In this document: positions 16,037-23,006 of the stretch, one piece after another
Layout: each line of letters opens with the position of its first letter
Numbering within the stretch: position 1 is the stretch's first letter
DNA from: an uncultured Labedella sp.
Lineage (GTDB): Bacteria; Actinomycetota; Actinomycetes; Actinomycetales; Microbacteriaceae
Direction: 5' to 3'
Assembly: GCA_934636065.1 (NCBI GenBank)
Contig: CAKTZW010000001.1
Coordinates: 1 to 39,435, forward strand
DNA: 39,435 nt
Program-made: the position numbers and the translations under genes
The notes under the pieces: model-generated
Database searches by the model: none
The model's input: the letters and a program-made list of their open reading frames with translations, nothing else
What the model was told of the DNA's origin: nothing

Positions 16037-16062
16037 ATCTGTACCCCGAATGGGGTACAGAT
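16037..16062. promoter_or_regulatory. 11-bp perfect inverted repeat upstream of small-protein gene
   Basis: ATCTGTACCCC (16037-16047) and GGGGTACAGAT (16052-16062) flank GAAT. It lies 81 bp before the ATG of the small paralogue at 16144. A smaller repeat, TCACA-GCT-TGTGA, sits at 16013-16025. The CCCGAAT at its centre recurs several times in the next 800 bp. Confidence 0.55.
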
Positions 16063-16143
16063 AGAGAGCACGGCTCGGCGGCCTCCCATGCCGTCATCGA
16101 GTCGGAGGACCCACGGGTCGATCGGGAAGACGGAGGAGGAGTG

Positions 16144-16404
16144 ATGACGGCTCTCATCGACGATGAGGCGACCTGGTTGTGCACGATGAAGGCGGATCGT
16201 CTGCTGGGGCTGCTGCCGACCGAGCAGATCGCGCACCTGGGCGACGGTTTTCCGTGGTCCGTGACGGACGACGACGTTCGAGTGGCGCGGACGCACCTCG
16301 TCGGAGTGCGGGTGCGCGTCATCGAACTCGGGCGTCGCATCGCGGAGCTCGGCGACGACGGCCTCGAGTGGGGTCGTTCCCGGCAGGTCGAGCGCGTCTC
16401 CTGA
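16144..16404 (+). CDS. Small protein of unknown family (paralogue A)
   Basis: 86 residues, soluble, no signal or membrane helix. It shares the pattern KADRLL-x2-LP-x-EQIA-x-LGD-x-FPW-x-VT-x-DDV-x2-AR with the gene at 16836, so the two form a local family that I do not recognise. The conserved core (about 16-67) looks like two or three amphipathic helices with an FPW turn. ATG 16144 follows GGAGGAG; the adjacent GTG at 16141 would add one residue. It is the first gene after a strong inverted repeat and stands alone. Confidence 0.7.
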   Translation: MTALIDDEATWLCTMKADRLLGLLPTEQIAHLGDGFPWSVTDDDVRVARTHLVGVRVRVIELGRRIAELGDDGLEWGRSRQVERVS

Positions 16405-16835
16405 TCGGCTGAGGCCCGAAAGGGGGGTACACGAGACGTTCGGTTTCGCGTTGGATGGTGTTCACCCGAATAGAAAGTACTGAGTTGATTACCCGAATCG
16501 ATGAAGTCGTCTCGTCGGCGTGCCCGCTCAGCGAACGCCGACGACTGCCCATTTCCCGAATGGCATCGCTCGCTTCCGCGACCCGTGTGGCGGTGGTCTC
16601 CGACCGCTGATCCCACCCGGAGGATCGATCCCCCCGAAACTCGATCCGACCGTTTGCACGTGCCCTTCCCCATGCCCCCGATCAGGCCCACCCAGCCTGC
16701 CTCTTCCCGATGATTCGGGGGTCAGACGGTGCAGCCCCGCCGTCCCGAACGTGTTCAGACTTTTTCGACGTACCCGCGTCATGATCCGAGTCGAGCGCGC
16801 TCTTCTGTAGTGAACCCGAAAGAAAGCCCTAGCTC
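16405..16835. other. Gene-poor spacer with a truncated gene copy and repeated CCCGAA motifs
   Basis: About 430 bp without a convincing gene, visibly less GC-rich in its first part. It holds a truncated copy of the start of the 16836 gene (16464-16505) and repeated CCCGAAT/CCCGAAA heptamers on the + strand (16415, 16465, 16492, 16555, 16633, 16815). Short open frames on both strands (for example 16520-16810) are rich in Pro/Arg/Cys and look non-coding. Confidence 0.5.
16464..16505 (+). pseudogene. Truncated third copy of the small-protein gene start
   Basis: CACCCGAATAGAAAGTACTG followed by TTG ATT ACC CGA ATC GAT GAA matches the upstream and first codons of the 16836 gene (AACCCGAAAGAAAGCCCTAG, then ATG ATC ACC CGA TTC GAC GAA). 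The peptide LITRIDE matches MITRFDE, then similarity stops. This looks like a remnant of tandem duplication that lost its coding body. Confidence 0.5.
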
Positions 16836-17075
16836 ATGATCACCCGATTCGACGAAGACACCATCTGGGAAACCATCCAGAAGGCCGACCGCCTCCTCAA
16901 CCGCCTCCCCGCCGAGCAGATCGCCTACCTCGGCGACGACTTCCCGTGGGAGGTCACCGAAGACGACGTGGCGATCGCCCGCCGCAGCCTCAAGGGCGCA
17001 CGCGTCGGAGCCATCATGCTCGGCTTCGAGATCGCCCAGCTCACAGCTCGAGAGGACATCGCGCGCGGCGCGTGA
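16836..17075 (+). CDS. Small protein of unknown family (paralogue B)
   Basis: 79 residues. By eye roughly half identical to the protein at 16144 over its core: QKADRLLNRLPAEQIAYLGD then DFPWEVTEDDVAIARRSLKG. It is acidic at the N-terminus and ends in a helix (MLGFEIAQLTA). No known motif, membrane helix or signal peptide. Possibly a protein-protein interaction module or small regulator. ATG 16836 is preceded by GAAAGAAAG. A 16-bp hairpin about 120 bp downstream probably ends its transcript. Confidence 0.7.
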   Translation: MITRFDEDTIWETIQKADRLLNRLPAEQIAYLGDDFPWEVTEDDVAIARRSLKGARVGAIMLGFEIAQLTAREDIARGA

Positions 17076-17196
17076 TCCTCGTACCGGTGTCGGCCGACGG
17101 GGGGTCGGTCGATGTCGCGTCGATCGCGGGTGCGTCCGCGTGAGATGCGGTCGCGACGATGAGCGACCCGTGCGGTCGTCGTCGCCGCGGCTCTCC

Positions 17197-17235
17197 GACC
17201 GCCGCGCGTCACATTCCCGGTGACGCGCGGCGGTC
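17197..17235. terminator. Hairpin with perfect 16-bp stem
   Basis: GACCGCCGCGCGTCAC (17197-17212) pairs perfectly with GTGACGCGCGGCGGTC (17220-17235) around ATTCCCG. There is no U-tract, but in high-GC actinobacteria such hairpins often act as terminators. It separates the small paralogue from the acidic-protein gene. Confidence 0.55.
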
Positions 17236-17303
17236 CGTCAATGTCCGGTGAGGCCTACGCGAGCCCCTGGAGAGCGTCGGCTCGGTGTGGCAGCCTGTCA
17301 GGC

Positions 17304-17903
17304 ATGGCCGATATCGACGAAAACGCTGACTCCGTGACGGGCGATGGAACGGTCGAGCCGCCCTCGAACGATGCCGCGGGGATCGAGACCGCCGTCGGAG
17401 CCGAGAGCGCTCGCGTCCCGATCGCGGACGTCGGTGTCCCCGCGTTCGGCGGCGTCGACGTGTATTCGGGCGACGGCGTGTTCGATGCCGCTCCCGCCTA
17501 CTCCGGTGACGGCGTGTACGAGGGCCAGCCGGCCGTGGAGATCGGCGACGCCTACGACTCGCCCAGCGCGTACGACGCCGTCGGTGCCTATGAGCCCGAG
17601 GGTGCCTACACACCGACCGTGACTCCCGTGGCGGCGGAGTCCATCGCGCCCGACGACGCGGTCCCGTCCGCCGGGTCCGGCGAGCCGCCGCGCGTGGATC
17701 CCATCGGCGTGTACGTGCCCGACGACGTCCCGGCCGCCGCGCTGCCGCAGGACGAGATCGCCGAGGCGGAATCGTCGACGGCGGACGCGTCGGCGGCGGT
17801 CGCCGAGCCGCTGCCCGAATCCCCCGTGTCACCCGACACGGGGACGCCGCTCCCTCCGGCCGACGCGACCTCCGGCCCGAGCGCGGTGCGCTTCGACGAC
17901 TGA
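17304..17903 (+). CDS. Acidic low-complexity protein with Tyr/Gly/Asp repeats
   Basis: 199 residues, very acidic (many D and E, few K or R), probably disordered. The middle (about 48-100) carries irregular tyrosine-centred repeats: VDVYSGDGVFD, PAYSGDGVYEGQ, GDAYDSPSAYDAVGAYEPEG and AYTP. No signal peptide, membrane helix or known domain is visible. The tail is Pro/Ala/Ser-rich. Function unknown; a flexible scaffold or a divalent-cation-binding protein is conceivable. Third-position GC is high as in its neighbours, supporting a real gene, and ATG 17304 is the first start after the upstream hairpin. Confidence 0.6.
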   Translation: MADIDENADSVTGDGTVEPPSNDAAGIETAVGAESARVPIADVGVPAFGGVDVYSGDGVFDAAPAYSGDGVYEGQPAVEIGDAYDSPSAYDAVGAYEPEGAYTPTVTPVAAESIAPDDAVPSAGSGEPPRVDPIGVYVPDDVPAAALPQDEIAEAESSTADASAAVAEPLPESPVSPDTGTPLPPADATSGPSAVRFDD

Positions 17904-17937
17904 TCGTCCGGGCGAGCCGGGAGTCGGTGGTCGCTCG

Positions 17938-17950
17938 TAGGATGTCGCGC
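17938..17950 (+). promoter_or_regulatory. Leaderless -10 element of YdeI-like gene
   Basis: TAGGAT (17938-17943) is seven bases before ATG 17951, matching TANNNT spacing for a leaderless transcript. It supports 17951 over the in-frame ATG 17942, which lies within the -10. Confidence 0.45.
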
Positions 17951-18523
17951 ATGGTGAGCTTCGCGGACAAGCCCCTGCTCGACGTCACGGTCGAGCAGTG
18001 GGAGGAGTACCTCGCGGGGTCGCCCGACGACGGCGGAGTGCGCCTGAAGCTGCGGAAGAAGAGTTCGAGCGCACCGGGCATGACGTGGTCGGAGGCCCTC
18101 GACGTGGCTCTCTGCTACGGCTGGATCGACGGGCAGGCGGGGCGCTTCGACGACGACTACACCCTTCAGGCCTTCACGCCGCGGCGGAAGAACAGTCCGT
18201 GGTCGCAGATCAACCGCGAGCACGTCGCCCGGCTCATCGCCGAGGGGCGGATGCGGCCCGAGGGCCTCGCCGAGGTCGACCGCGCGAAGGCCGACGGCCG
18301 CTGGGACGCCGCCTATCGTCAGAAGGACGCGGTGGCGCCACCGGAGCTGCAGGCGGCCCTCGACGGCAACCCGGAGGCTGCGGCCTTCATCGCGGGGCTG
18401 CCGGCGGTCGAACGCTTCCGCATCTACTTCCGGCTCGGCGCCATCAAGACGCCCGCGGTGCGCACGGCCCGCGTCGCCGACGTTGTCGAGAAGGCGGCGC
18501 GGGGCGAGCTGCACTACCGCTGA
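17951..18523 (+). CDS. YdeI/OmpD-associated family protein
   Basis: 190 residues. Family landmarks are VRLKLRKKSSSAPGMTWSEA (about 31-50), LDVALCYGWIDGQ (about 51-63), FTPRRKNSPWSQIN (about 76-89) and the C-terminal helical part with AFIAGLPAVERFRIYFRLGA. The family is named for bacteriocin-protection and OmpD-associated proteins, but the biochemical function is unknown. It is cytosolic, with no membrane helix. Single gene, convergent with the amidohydrolase 24 bp away. Confidence 0.8.
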   Translation: MVSFADKPLLDVTVEQWEEYLAGSPDDGGVRLKLRKKSSSAPGMTWSEALDVALCYGWIDGQAGRFDDDYTLQAFTPRRKNSPWSQINREHVARLIAEGRMRPEGLAEVDRAKADGRWDAAYRQKDAVAPPELQAALDGNPEAAAFIAGLPAVERFRIYFRLGAIKTPAVRTARVADVVEKAARGELHYR

Positions 18524-18547
18524 CTCGCGGCATCCGCCTTCCGCTCG

Positions 18548-20035
18548 CTACAACGCCGCGGAGCGGAACGTGAATCGACCGGCGAGGAGGGTTCCGCCGA
18601 CCGGCATCCGTCGGAAGACGCCGTCGTCGACGCCGTAGGGGTCGGCGTCGAGCAGCACGAGGTCGGCGACGTCACCGGGGGCGACGCGCGATCGTCCCCT
18701 CGTGGACGCCGTGAGCGCCTCGGCGCGCGTGACGGCCTGCTCCGGGTGCCAGGGCGCGCGGCCGTCGTCGCGGGCGCGGGCAGCGGCGGCAGACATGGCG
18801 ATCCAGGGATCGAGCGGAGCGACGGGCGCATCCGAACCGAAGGCGAGCCGGGCGCCCGCGTCGAGGAGGGAGCGCAGCGGGAAGGCGCGCTCCGTCCGGC
18901 CCGGCCAGTTGAGCTCGGCCGTGTCGCGGTCGTCGAGAGCGTGCTCGGGCTGCACGCTCGCGGTGACGCCCAGCCCGCGGAAGCGGGTCAACTCCTCGGC
19001 GCGCAGGAACTGTGCGTGCTCGATCCGCCCCGACACGCCCGTGCGTTCGAACGCGTCGAGCGCGAGGCGGTTCGCCGCGTCCCCGATCGCGTGGACGGCG
19101 GGGACGAAGCCGGCGGCCTTCGCGCGCACGAGCAGGTCGACGAGCTCCCCCTCGGGGACGGTGAGCACGCCGTTGCCGCCGTGGGGATACGGGTCCACGC
19201 AGTAGGCGGTACGCGTGTTGAGGGAGCCGTCGATGAGGACCTTGAGTGGTCCGGTGCGGAGGATCCCGGCGGACTCGGCGGAGAGGGCGGATCCCGTCGA
19301 CATGCCTTCGGCGACGGCCTGGTCGAGGTGCTCGGCGTAGACGCCGACGTCCACGCGGAGGGACCGGAATCCCGCGGAGAAGCGATGGAGCCAGTCCTCA
19401 CGGTTCCAGGCCATCTCGAAGTCCACGATGCCGACGACCCCGCGTGCGGCCGCCCGCTCGGCCGCCTCGAGGACCCATTGCTTCACGAGCGTCTCGGGGA
19501 GGTCGGAGAGCGCTTGGGTCAGCTCGAAGGCCGGGTCCTCCCGCAACAACCCGTCCGCGCCCACCGTGACGCCATGCAGCCGGGCCGCGGCGGAGTTGAG
19601 CCACACGCAGTGCAGATCGTGGCTGATGAGCACGGTCGGGCGACCGCCGGTGGCCGCGTCGATCGAGGCGAGCGACGGCTCGTCCGGCCAGACGGCGTCG
19701 CGGAAGCCGACACCGACGAGGGCGTCGCCGGGCGCCGCGGTGTCGACGGCGTGCCCCCTGAGCAGGTCGAGGACGGCGGCGGCCGACTCTGCCGCGGACA
19801 GGTCGACGCGCTTCGACGTGAGCGCCCACGTCGTGGCGTGGACGTGCTCGTCCCAAAGACCGGGGATCAGGAAGCGGCCCCCGGCGTCGATGTCCTCGAC
19901 GGCGGCGCCGTCCCCGAGCGCGGGGAGCACGGATCCGGCGGGCTGCACGGTGTGCACCGTGCCGTCGTTCACCACGACATCGAGGAGGGTCGGGTCACCG
20001 GGGAGGCGGACGGAGCGCAGGACGAGGGGGGGCAT
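18548..20035 (-). CDS. Amidohydrolase family protein (YtcJ-like, amidohydrolase_3)
   Basis: 495-residue TIM-barrel metal-dependent hydrolase. The metal motif PGLWDEHVH (about 58-66) is followed by the HAIGD motif, IEHAQ and FGSDAPVAPLDPW, the usual order in the YtcJ/amidohydrolase_3 group. A C-terminal composite beta domain (VAPGDVADLVLLDADPYGV) closes the fold. Members hydrolyse C-N bonds of amides or N-acyl compounds; the substrate is not predictable here. ATG 20035 gives the standard N-terminal beta strand. Monocistronic. Confidence 0.85.
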   Translation of the reverse strand: MPPLVLRSVRLPGDPTLLDVVVNDGTVHTVQPAGSVLPALGDGAAVEDIDAGGRFLIPGLWDEHVHATTWALTSKRVDLSAAESAAAVLDLLRGHAVDTAAPGDALVGVGFRDAVWPDEPSLASIDAATGGRPTVLISHDLHCVWLNSAAARLHGVTVGADGLLREDPAFELTQALSDLPETLVKQWVLEAAERAAARGVVGIVDFEMAWNREDWLHRFSAGFRSLRVDVGVYAEHLDQAVAEGMSTGSALSAESAGILRTGPLKVLIDGSLNTRTAYCVDPYPHGGNGVLTVPEGELVDLLVRAKAAGFVPAVHAIGDAANRLALDAFERTGVSGRIEHAQFLRAEELTRFRGLGVTASVQPEHALDDRDTAELNWPGRTERAFPLRSLLDAGARLAFGSDAPVAPLDPWIAMSAAAARARDDGRAPWHPEQAVTRAEALTASTRGRSRVAPGDVADLVLLDADPYGVDDGVFRRMPVGGTLLAGRFTFRSAAL

Positions 20036-20175
20036 CGAGCATCACACTAGCCGTCCGACGGGGATCCGGCCGTCGTTCGACTCGCCGCCCGCGTCAGTGC
20101 CTTGGGGGGCGAGCTGTCACCCGTTCGGAGCGCACCTGAACGGGGAGGCGCGCGGGCGCGGTCCCGACCCGTAGC

Positions 20176-20196
20176 GTGAACGGGAATCCCTTTCAC
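20176..20196. promoter_or_regulatory. 21-bp near-perfect palindrome before leader ORF
   Basis: GTGAA (20176-20180), GGG (20182-20184), CCC (20188-20190) and TTCAC (20192-20196) are symmetric about position 20186, with only positions 20181/20191 and the centre unpaired. It ends 17 bp before the ATG of the 24-codon ORF and overlaps a possible TAGCGT -10 (20172-20177). Likely an operator. Confidence 0.45.
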
Positions 20197-20213
20197 CCGA
20201 GAGAGGTCACGCC

Positions 20214-20288
20214 ATGGGCTCGCCTGCGTCCGTTCCTCCCGCCGCTGCCTCCGGCGGCCGTCCCCCGAGCCTGCGACAGGGCCGGTGA
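20214..20288 (+). CDS. 24-codon leader ORF translationally coupled to the next gene
   Basis: MGSPASVPPAAASGG then RPPSLRQGR. ATG 20214 is preceded by GAGAGG with a seven-base gap, a far better ribosome site than that of the following gene. Its TGA overlaps the downstream GTG (20285-20288, GTGA). The peptide is Pro/Ala/Arg-rich with no known motif. It probably serves to load ribosomes onto the next gene; alternatively the true protein product is only the downstream one. Confidence 0.4.
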   Translation: MGSPASVPPAAASGGRPPSLRQGR

Positions 20289-21031
20289 CGATGGTGTTGA
20301 ACGAGCAGATCGTCGACGTCCTCACGGCACTCGTCATCCTCGGCGCGGCCGCCGCTCTCGTCATGGTCGCGATCGTCATCGGTCAGCACCTCGACCAGCG
20401 CGAGGTCCGCGCAGCGGCCGCAGCCGCCTCGGCCGAGACGGAGCGGCTGGCCAACCGCGCGGATCGGCACGAGGCGGACGCGCTCCCGACGGAGGCGACG
20501 AAAGCCGGGCCGGAGTGCTCCCCCTTCGCTGCGTCGCCGTCGCTCCTCGTCACGGACGACACGTTCCACCCGGCGCCCGCGCAGCCGTGGCGCCCTGTCG
20601 CACAACGCGACCTGACCGGGGTCGCGACCCATCGCCACACCGTCTCGCACCTCTGGTTCGAGCCGGAGAGCGACGGACTCGTCGAGCTGTACCGCGTCGG
20701 CTTCCTCCTCGATGAGCTCGCCGCCGAGCTCGACATCGAGCCGTGCTCGATCGTCGAGGAGCTCGCGCGTCGCGTGTTCGGAGCGATCGACCCGGTCGCC
20801 GACCCGCTCGCGCGGCGCTTCGGACAGCCCTGGACCGCCGCCGAGCTGCGGACCCTCCATTCCGCCGAGCGTGCCGGGCTCTCGGTCCCCGAGATCGCAC
20901 GGCAGCTGGGTCGTGACCAGCTCTCGGTCGTGTTCCGCCTGCTCGAGGCCGCGGCCGAGGCGCGCACGGCCGAGGCGCGCACAACGGAGGCGTCCGTCGA
21001 GGGGGCGCGGGAGGCGGCGCTGCTCGCCTGA
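20285..21031 (+). CDS. Membrane-anchored protein with C-terminal HTH-like domain, unknown function
   Basis: 248 residues (ATG 20291 would give 246). One N-terminal transmembrane helix (about 10-32, VLTALVILGAAAALVMVAIV) is followed by a short Ala-rich coiled segment, a Pro-rich linker and a cytoplasmic C-terminal region. The latter has ELYRVGFLLDELAAELDIEP and a probable helix-turn-helix, PWTAAELRTLHSAERAGLSV then PEIARQLGRDQLSVVFRLLE. A membrane-tethered DNA- or protein-binding role is inferred from this layout; no family is recognised. It lacks its own strong ribosome site and is coupled to the 24-codon ORF. Confidence 0.6.
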   Translation: MTMVLNEQIVDVLTALVILGAAAALVMVAIVIGQHLDQREVRAAAAAASAETERLANRADRHEADALPTEATKAGPECSPFAASPSLLVTDDTFHPAPAQPWRPVAQRDLTGVATHRHTVSHLWFEPESDGLVELYRVGFLLDELAAELDIEPCSIVEELARRVFGAIDPVADPLARRFGQPWTAAELRTLHSAERAGLSVPEIARQLGRDQLSVVFRLLEAAAEARTAEARTTEASVEGAREAALLA

Positions 21032-21164
21032 GCGGTCGTGCCCGAGGTCGTCGCCTTTCGCGTACCCTGGAAGCACGTGCGACGAGCACGCTCGACGCCC
21101 CGCGTGTGCGTGTCGATGCGGCCCGCACGACCCCCCCACCCCCGCTTCCGGCCGAAGGATGACC

Positions 21165-21713
21165 ATGTCCAGTTCCACCACCGGGATCTGCCCCATCTGC
21201 CGCCAGACTGTGGACGTCACGGACGGTCGGGTCGCCGACCATCGCCGCCAGGGCACCATGTGCCGGGGCTCGGGACTCGCTCCCCGCGTCGCGCCGGCCG
21301 CGAAGCGTGGGACCGGGAAGCGCGCGACGACCTCTCAGACGACGCCCCGCGAGCCGGCGGCGCCGCGGGTGCGGAAGCCCGTCGCCGCTCCGCTGAACCT
21401 CGCCGACGCGTCGACGATGCGCTGCCCGGTATGCCGGGAGCTCGTGGGCACGACCTCGACGGCCGGAGTCACTCTGCTCGCCGCCCACACCGCGCACGCG
21501 ATGCCGTGCGCGGGCGGCGGGCGCCAGGTTGGTCGTCGGACCGTTGCGGCCACGTGCCCGGCGTGCGGTGAGACGCACGACGCCCAGATCAACGAGTCCG
21601 GGGGTCGCATGACGCGGCACACCGTCTCTGGCTCGATCTGCGACGGAACGGGCGCCGCGCTCGGCAGCACGGAGCTCGAGCGCGTGTACGCCGCCGAGGC
21701 CGCCGCGCGCTGA
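21165..21713 (+). CDS. Zinc-knuckle protein with three tandem CxxC-H-C repeats
   Basis: 182 residues. Three units share C-P-x-C, a spacer, a histidine and a final cysteine followed by Gly-rich residues: CPIC/HRRQGTMC/RGSG (about 9-38), CPVC/HTAHAMPC/AGGG (about 87-115) and CPAC/HTVSGSIC/DGTG (about 127-158). All twelve metal ligands are intact. A basic linker (KRGTGKRATTSQ and similar) separates units one and two. I do not recognise the family; nucleic-acid binding is plausible from the basic linker and knuckles. ATG 21165 has AAGG six bases upstream, favouring it over ATG 21159. Confidence 0.65.
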   Translation: MSSSTTGICPICRQTVDVTDGRVADHRRQGTMCRGSGLAPRVAPAAKRGTGKRATTSQTTPREPAAPRVRKPVAAPLNLADASTMRCPVCRELVGTTSTAGVTLLAAHTAHAMPCAGGGRQVGRRTVAATCPACGETHDAQINESGGRMTRHTVSGSICDGTGAALGSTELERVYAAEAAAR

Positions 21714-21860
21714 CCGGCGCGGGCGCTGACCTGTCGACCGCGCTCTTCCTCACCCAGCCGCAGGTCGATGCGACCATCGGAGACAGCCTCACGAGGCTCC
21801 CGTCCGTGCTGCGGCGGCCGGCGCGCTGGGACTGAACGACTCGCCGGCGCCGGGCTCCCC

Positions 21861-22880
21861 TCAGCGTCGCCGCAGCGAGGCGTCGAGGATCGACGGAGGA
21901 GTGTCGACCTTCTCCTCCGGAGCGAGATCCACGCCCGGCGCGACGATCTCGTCGATCGCATCCAGCACGTCCGCCGAGAGCACGGTGTCGGCCGCCGCCA
22001 CCTGAGAGTGCAGGTGCTCGAGGGTGCGGGGCCCGATGAGCGCGCTCGTCACCGCCGGGTGCGCCGTGACGAAGCCGAGCCCGAGCTGCACGAGGGAGAG
22101 GCCGGCGTCGTCCGCGACGCGCGCGAGCCGCTCGACCGCGTCGAGCTTCGCGCGGTTCGTGGGCCGGGAGAGGTCGTAGCGGTCGCGCATCACGGCAGAC
22201 CGGTTCGTCGAGATCTCGCGACCCTCCCGGATCGCCCCGGAGAGCCAGCCGCTCGCGAGCGGGCTCCACACGAGGACGCCCATCCGGTACTCCTCGGTCA
22301 CGGGCAGGATGTGCGACTCGACTCCGCGCTGGAGGATCGAGTAGGGCAGCTGCTCGGTCACGTACCGACTCGTGCGGTTCTCGCGCGCCGACCACTGCGC
22401 CTGCACGATGCGGTAGGCGGAGAACGTCGACGACCCGAGGTAGCGGATCTTGCCGGCGCGCTGCAGGTCGGTGAGCGCCGAGAGCGTCTCGTCGTCCGCG
22501 GTCTGCGGGTCCCAGCGGTGCATCTGGTAGAGGTCGACGTGATCCACGCCGAGGCGGCGCAGGCTGTCGTCGAGGGCTCGGGTGATCCAACGGCGCGAGC
22601 CGCCCGCGTGATTGCGCTCGTCGCTCATCGGGATCGTGGCCTTCGTCGCGAGCACGATGTCGTCGCGACGACCGGCGATGGCGCGCCCGACCATCTCCTC
22701 CGACTCGCCCCGGCCGTACATGTCGGCGGTGTCGATGGTGTTGATGCCGGCCTCGAGGGCGGCATCGACGATGGCCGTGGCCTCGTCCTGGCTCGTGCGC
22801 CCGATGGCGCCGAAGTTCATGGCGCCGAGGGCGAGCGAGCTCACCTGGACACCGGTCGAGCCGAGGGTGCGGTACTGCAT
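21861..22880 (-). CDS. Aldo/keto reductase
   Basis: 339-residue NADPH-dependent TIM-barrel oxidoreductase. The catalytic tetrad is visible: D50 (NTIDTADMYGRGESE), Y55, K80 (VLATK) and H121 (LYQMHRWD). The late cofactor segment TSALIGPRTLEHL is also present. The sequence resembles the YhdN/Tas-like AKR11-12 groups acting on small aldehydes or ketones; the physiological substrate is unknown. It is divergent from a TetR gene, with a paired palindromic operator between, so it is probably the main target of that repressor. Confidence 0.88.
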   Translation of the reverse strand: MQYRTLGSTGVQVSSLALGAMNFGAIGRTSQDEATAIVDAALEAGINTIDTADMYGRGESEEMVGRAIAGRRDDIVLATKATIPMSDERNHAGGSRRWITRALDDSLRRLGVDHVDLYQMHRWDPQTADDETLSALTDLQRAGKIRYLGSSTFSAYRIVQAQWSARENRTSRYVTEQLPYSILQRGVESHILPVTEEYRMGVLVWSPLASGWLSGAIREGREISTNRSAVMRDRYDLSRPTNRAKLDAVERLARVADDAGLSLVQLGLGFVTAHPAVTSALIGPRTLEHLHSQVAAADTVLSADVLDAIDEIVAPGVDLAPEEKVDTPPSILDASLRRR

Positions 22881-22943
22881 GGGGTCTCCTTCTGTCGTGA
22901 AGCCGTCGCGTGCGTTTCGGCCCGCGGTCTGCGAAGATAAAAC

Positions 22944-22982
22944 CGGAACGTCGCTCCGATAAATATACGGAGCGTTGTTCCG
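22944..22982. promoter_or_regulatory. Paired operator between aldo/keto reductase and TetR genes
   Basis: CGGAACGTCGCTCCG (22944-22958) and CGGAGCGTTGTTCCG (22968-22982) match in 13 of 15 positions as an inverted repeat; each arm is also an imperfect palindrome (CGGA...TCCG). The AT-rich centre ATAAATATA holds the likely divergent promoters. The arrangement fits two TetR dimers binding side by side to repress both genes. Confidence 0.7.
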
Positions 22983-23006
22983 TTTAGCAAATTACCCAGG
23001 AGGAGC

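Noticed and set aside
15357..16691. Long version (444 codons) of the DUF2510 protein
   Set aside because: Sequence before GTG 15869 is low-quality, crosses the 16037 palindrome and is antisense to the small-protein gene; 15869 has a good ribosome site.
16520..16810. 96-codon ORF between the small paralogues
   Set aside because: Composition (Pro, Cys, Arg clusters), no ribosome site and no similarity to neighbours; judged non-coding.
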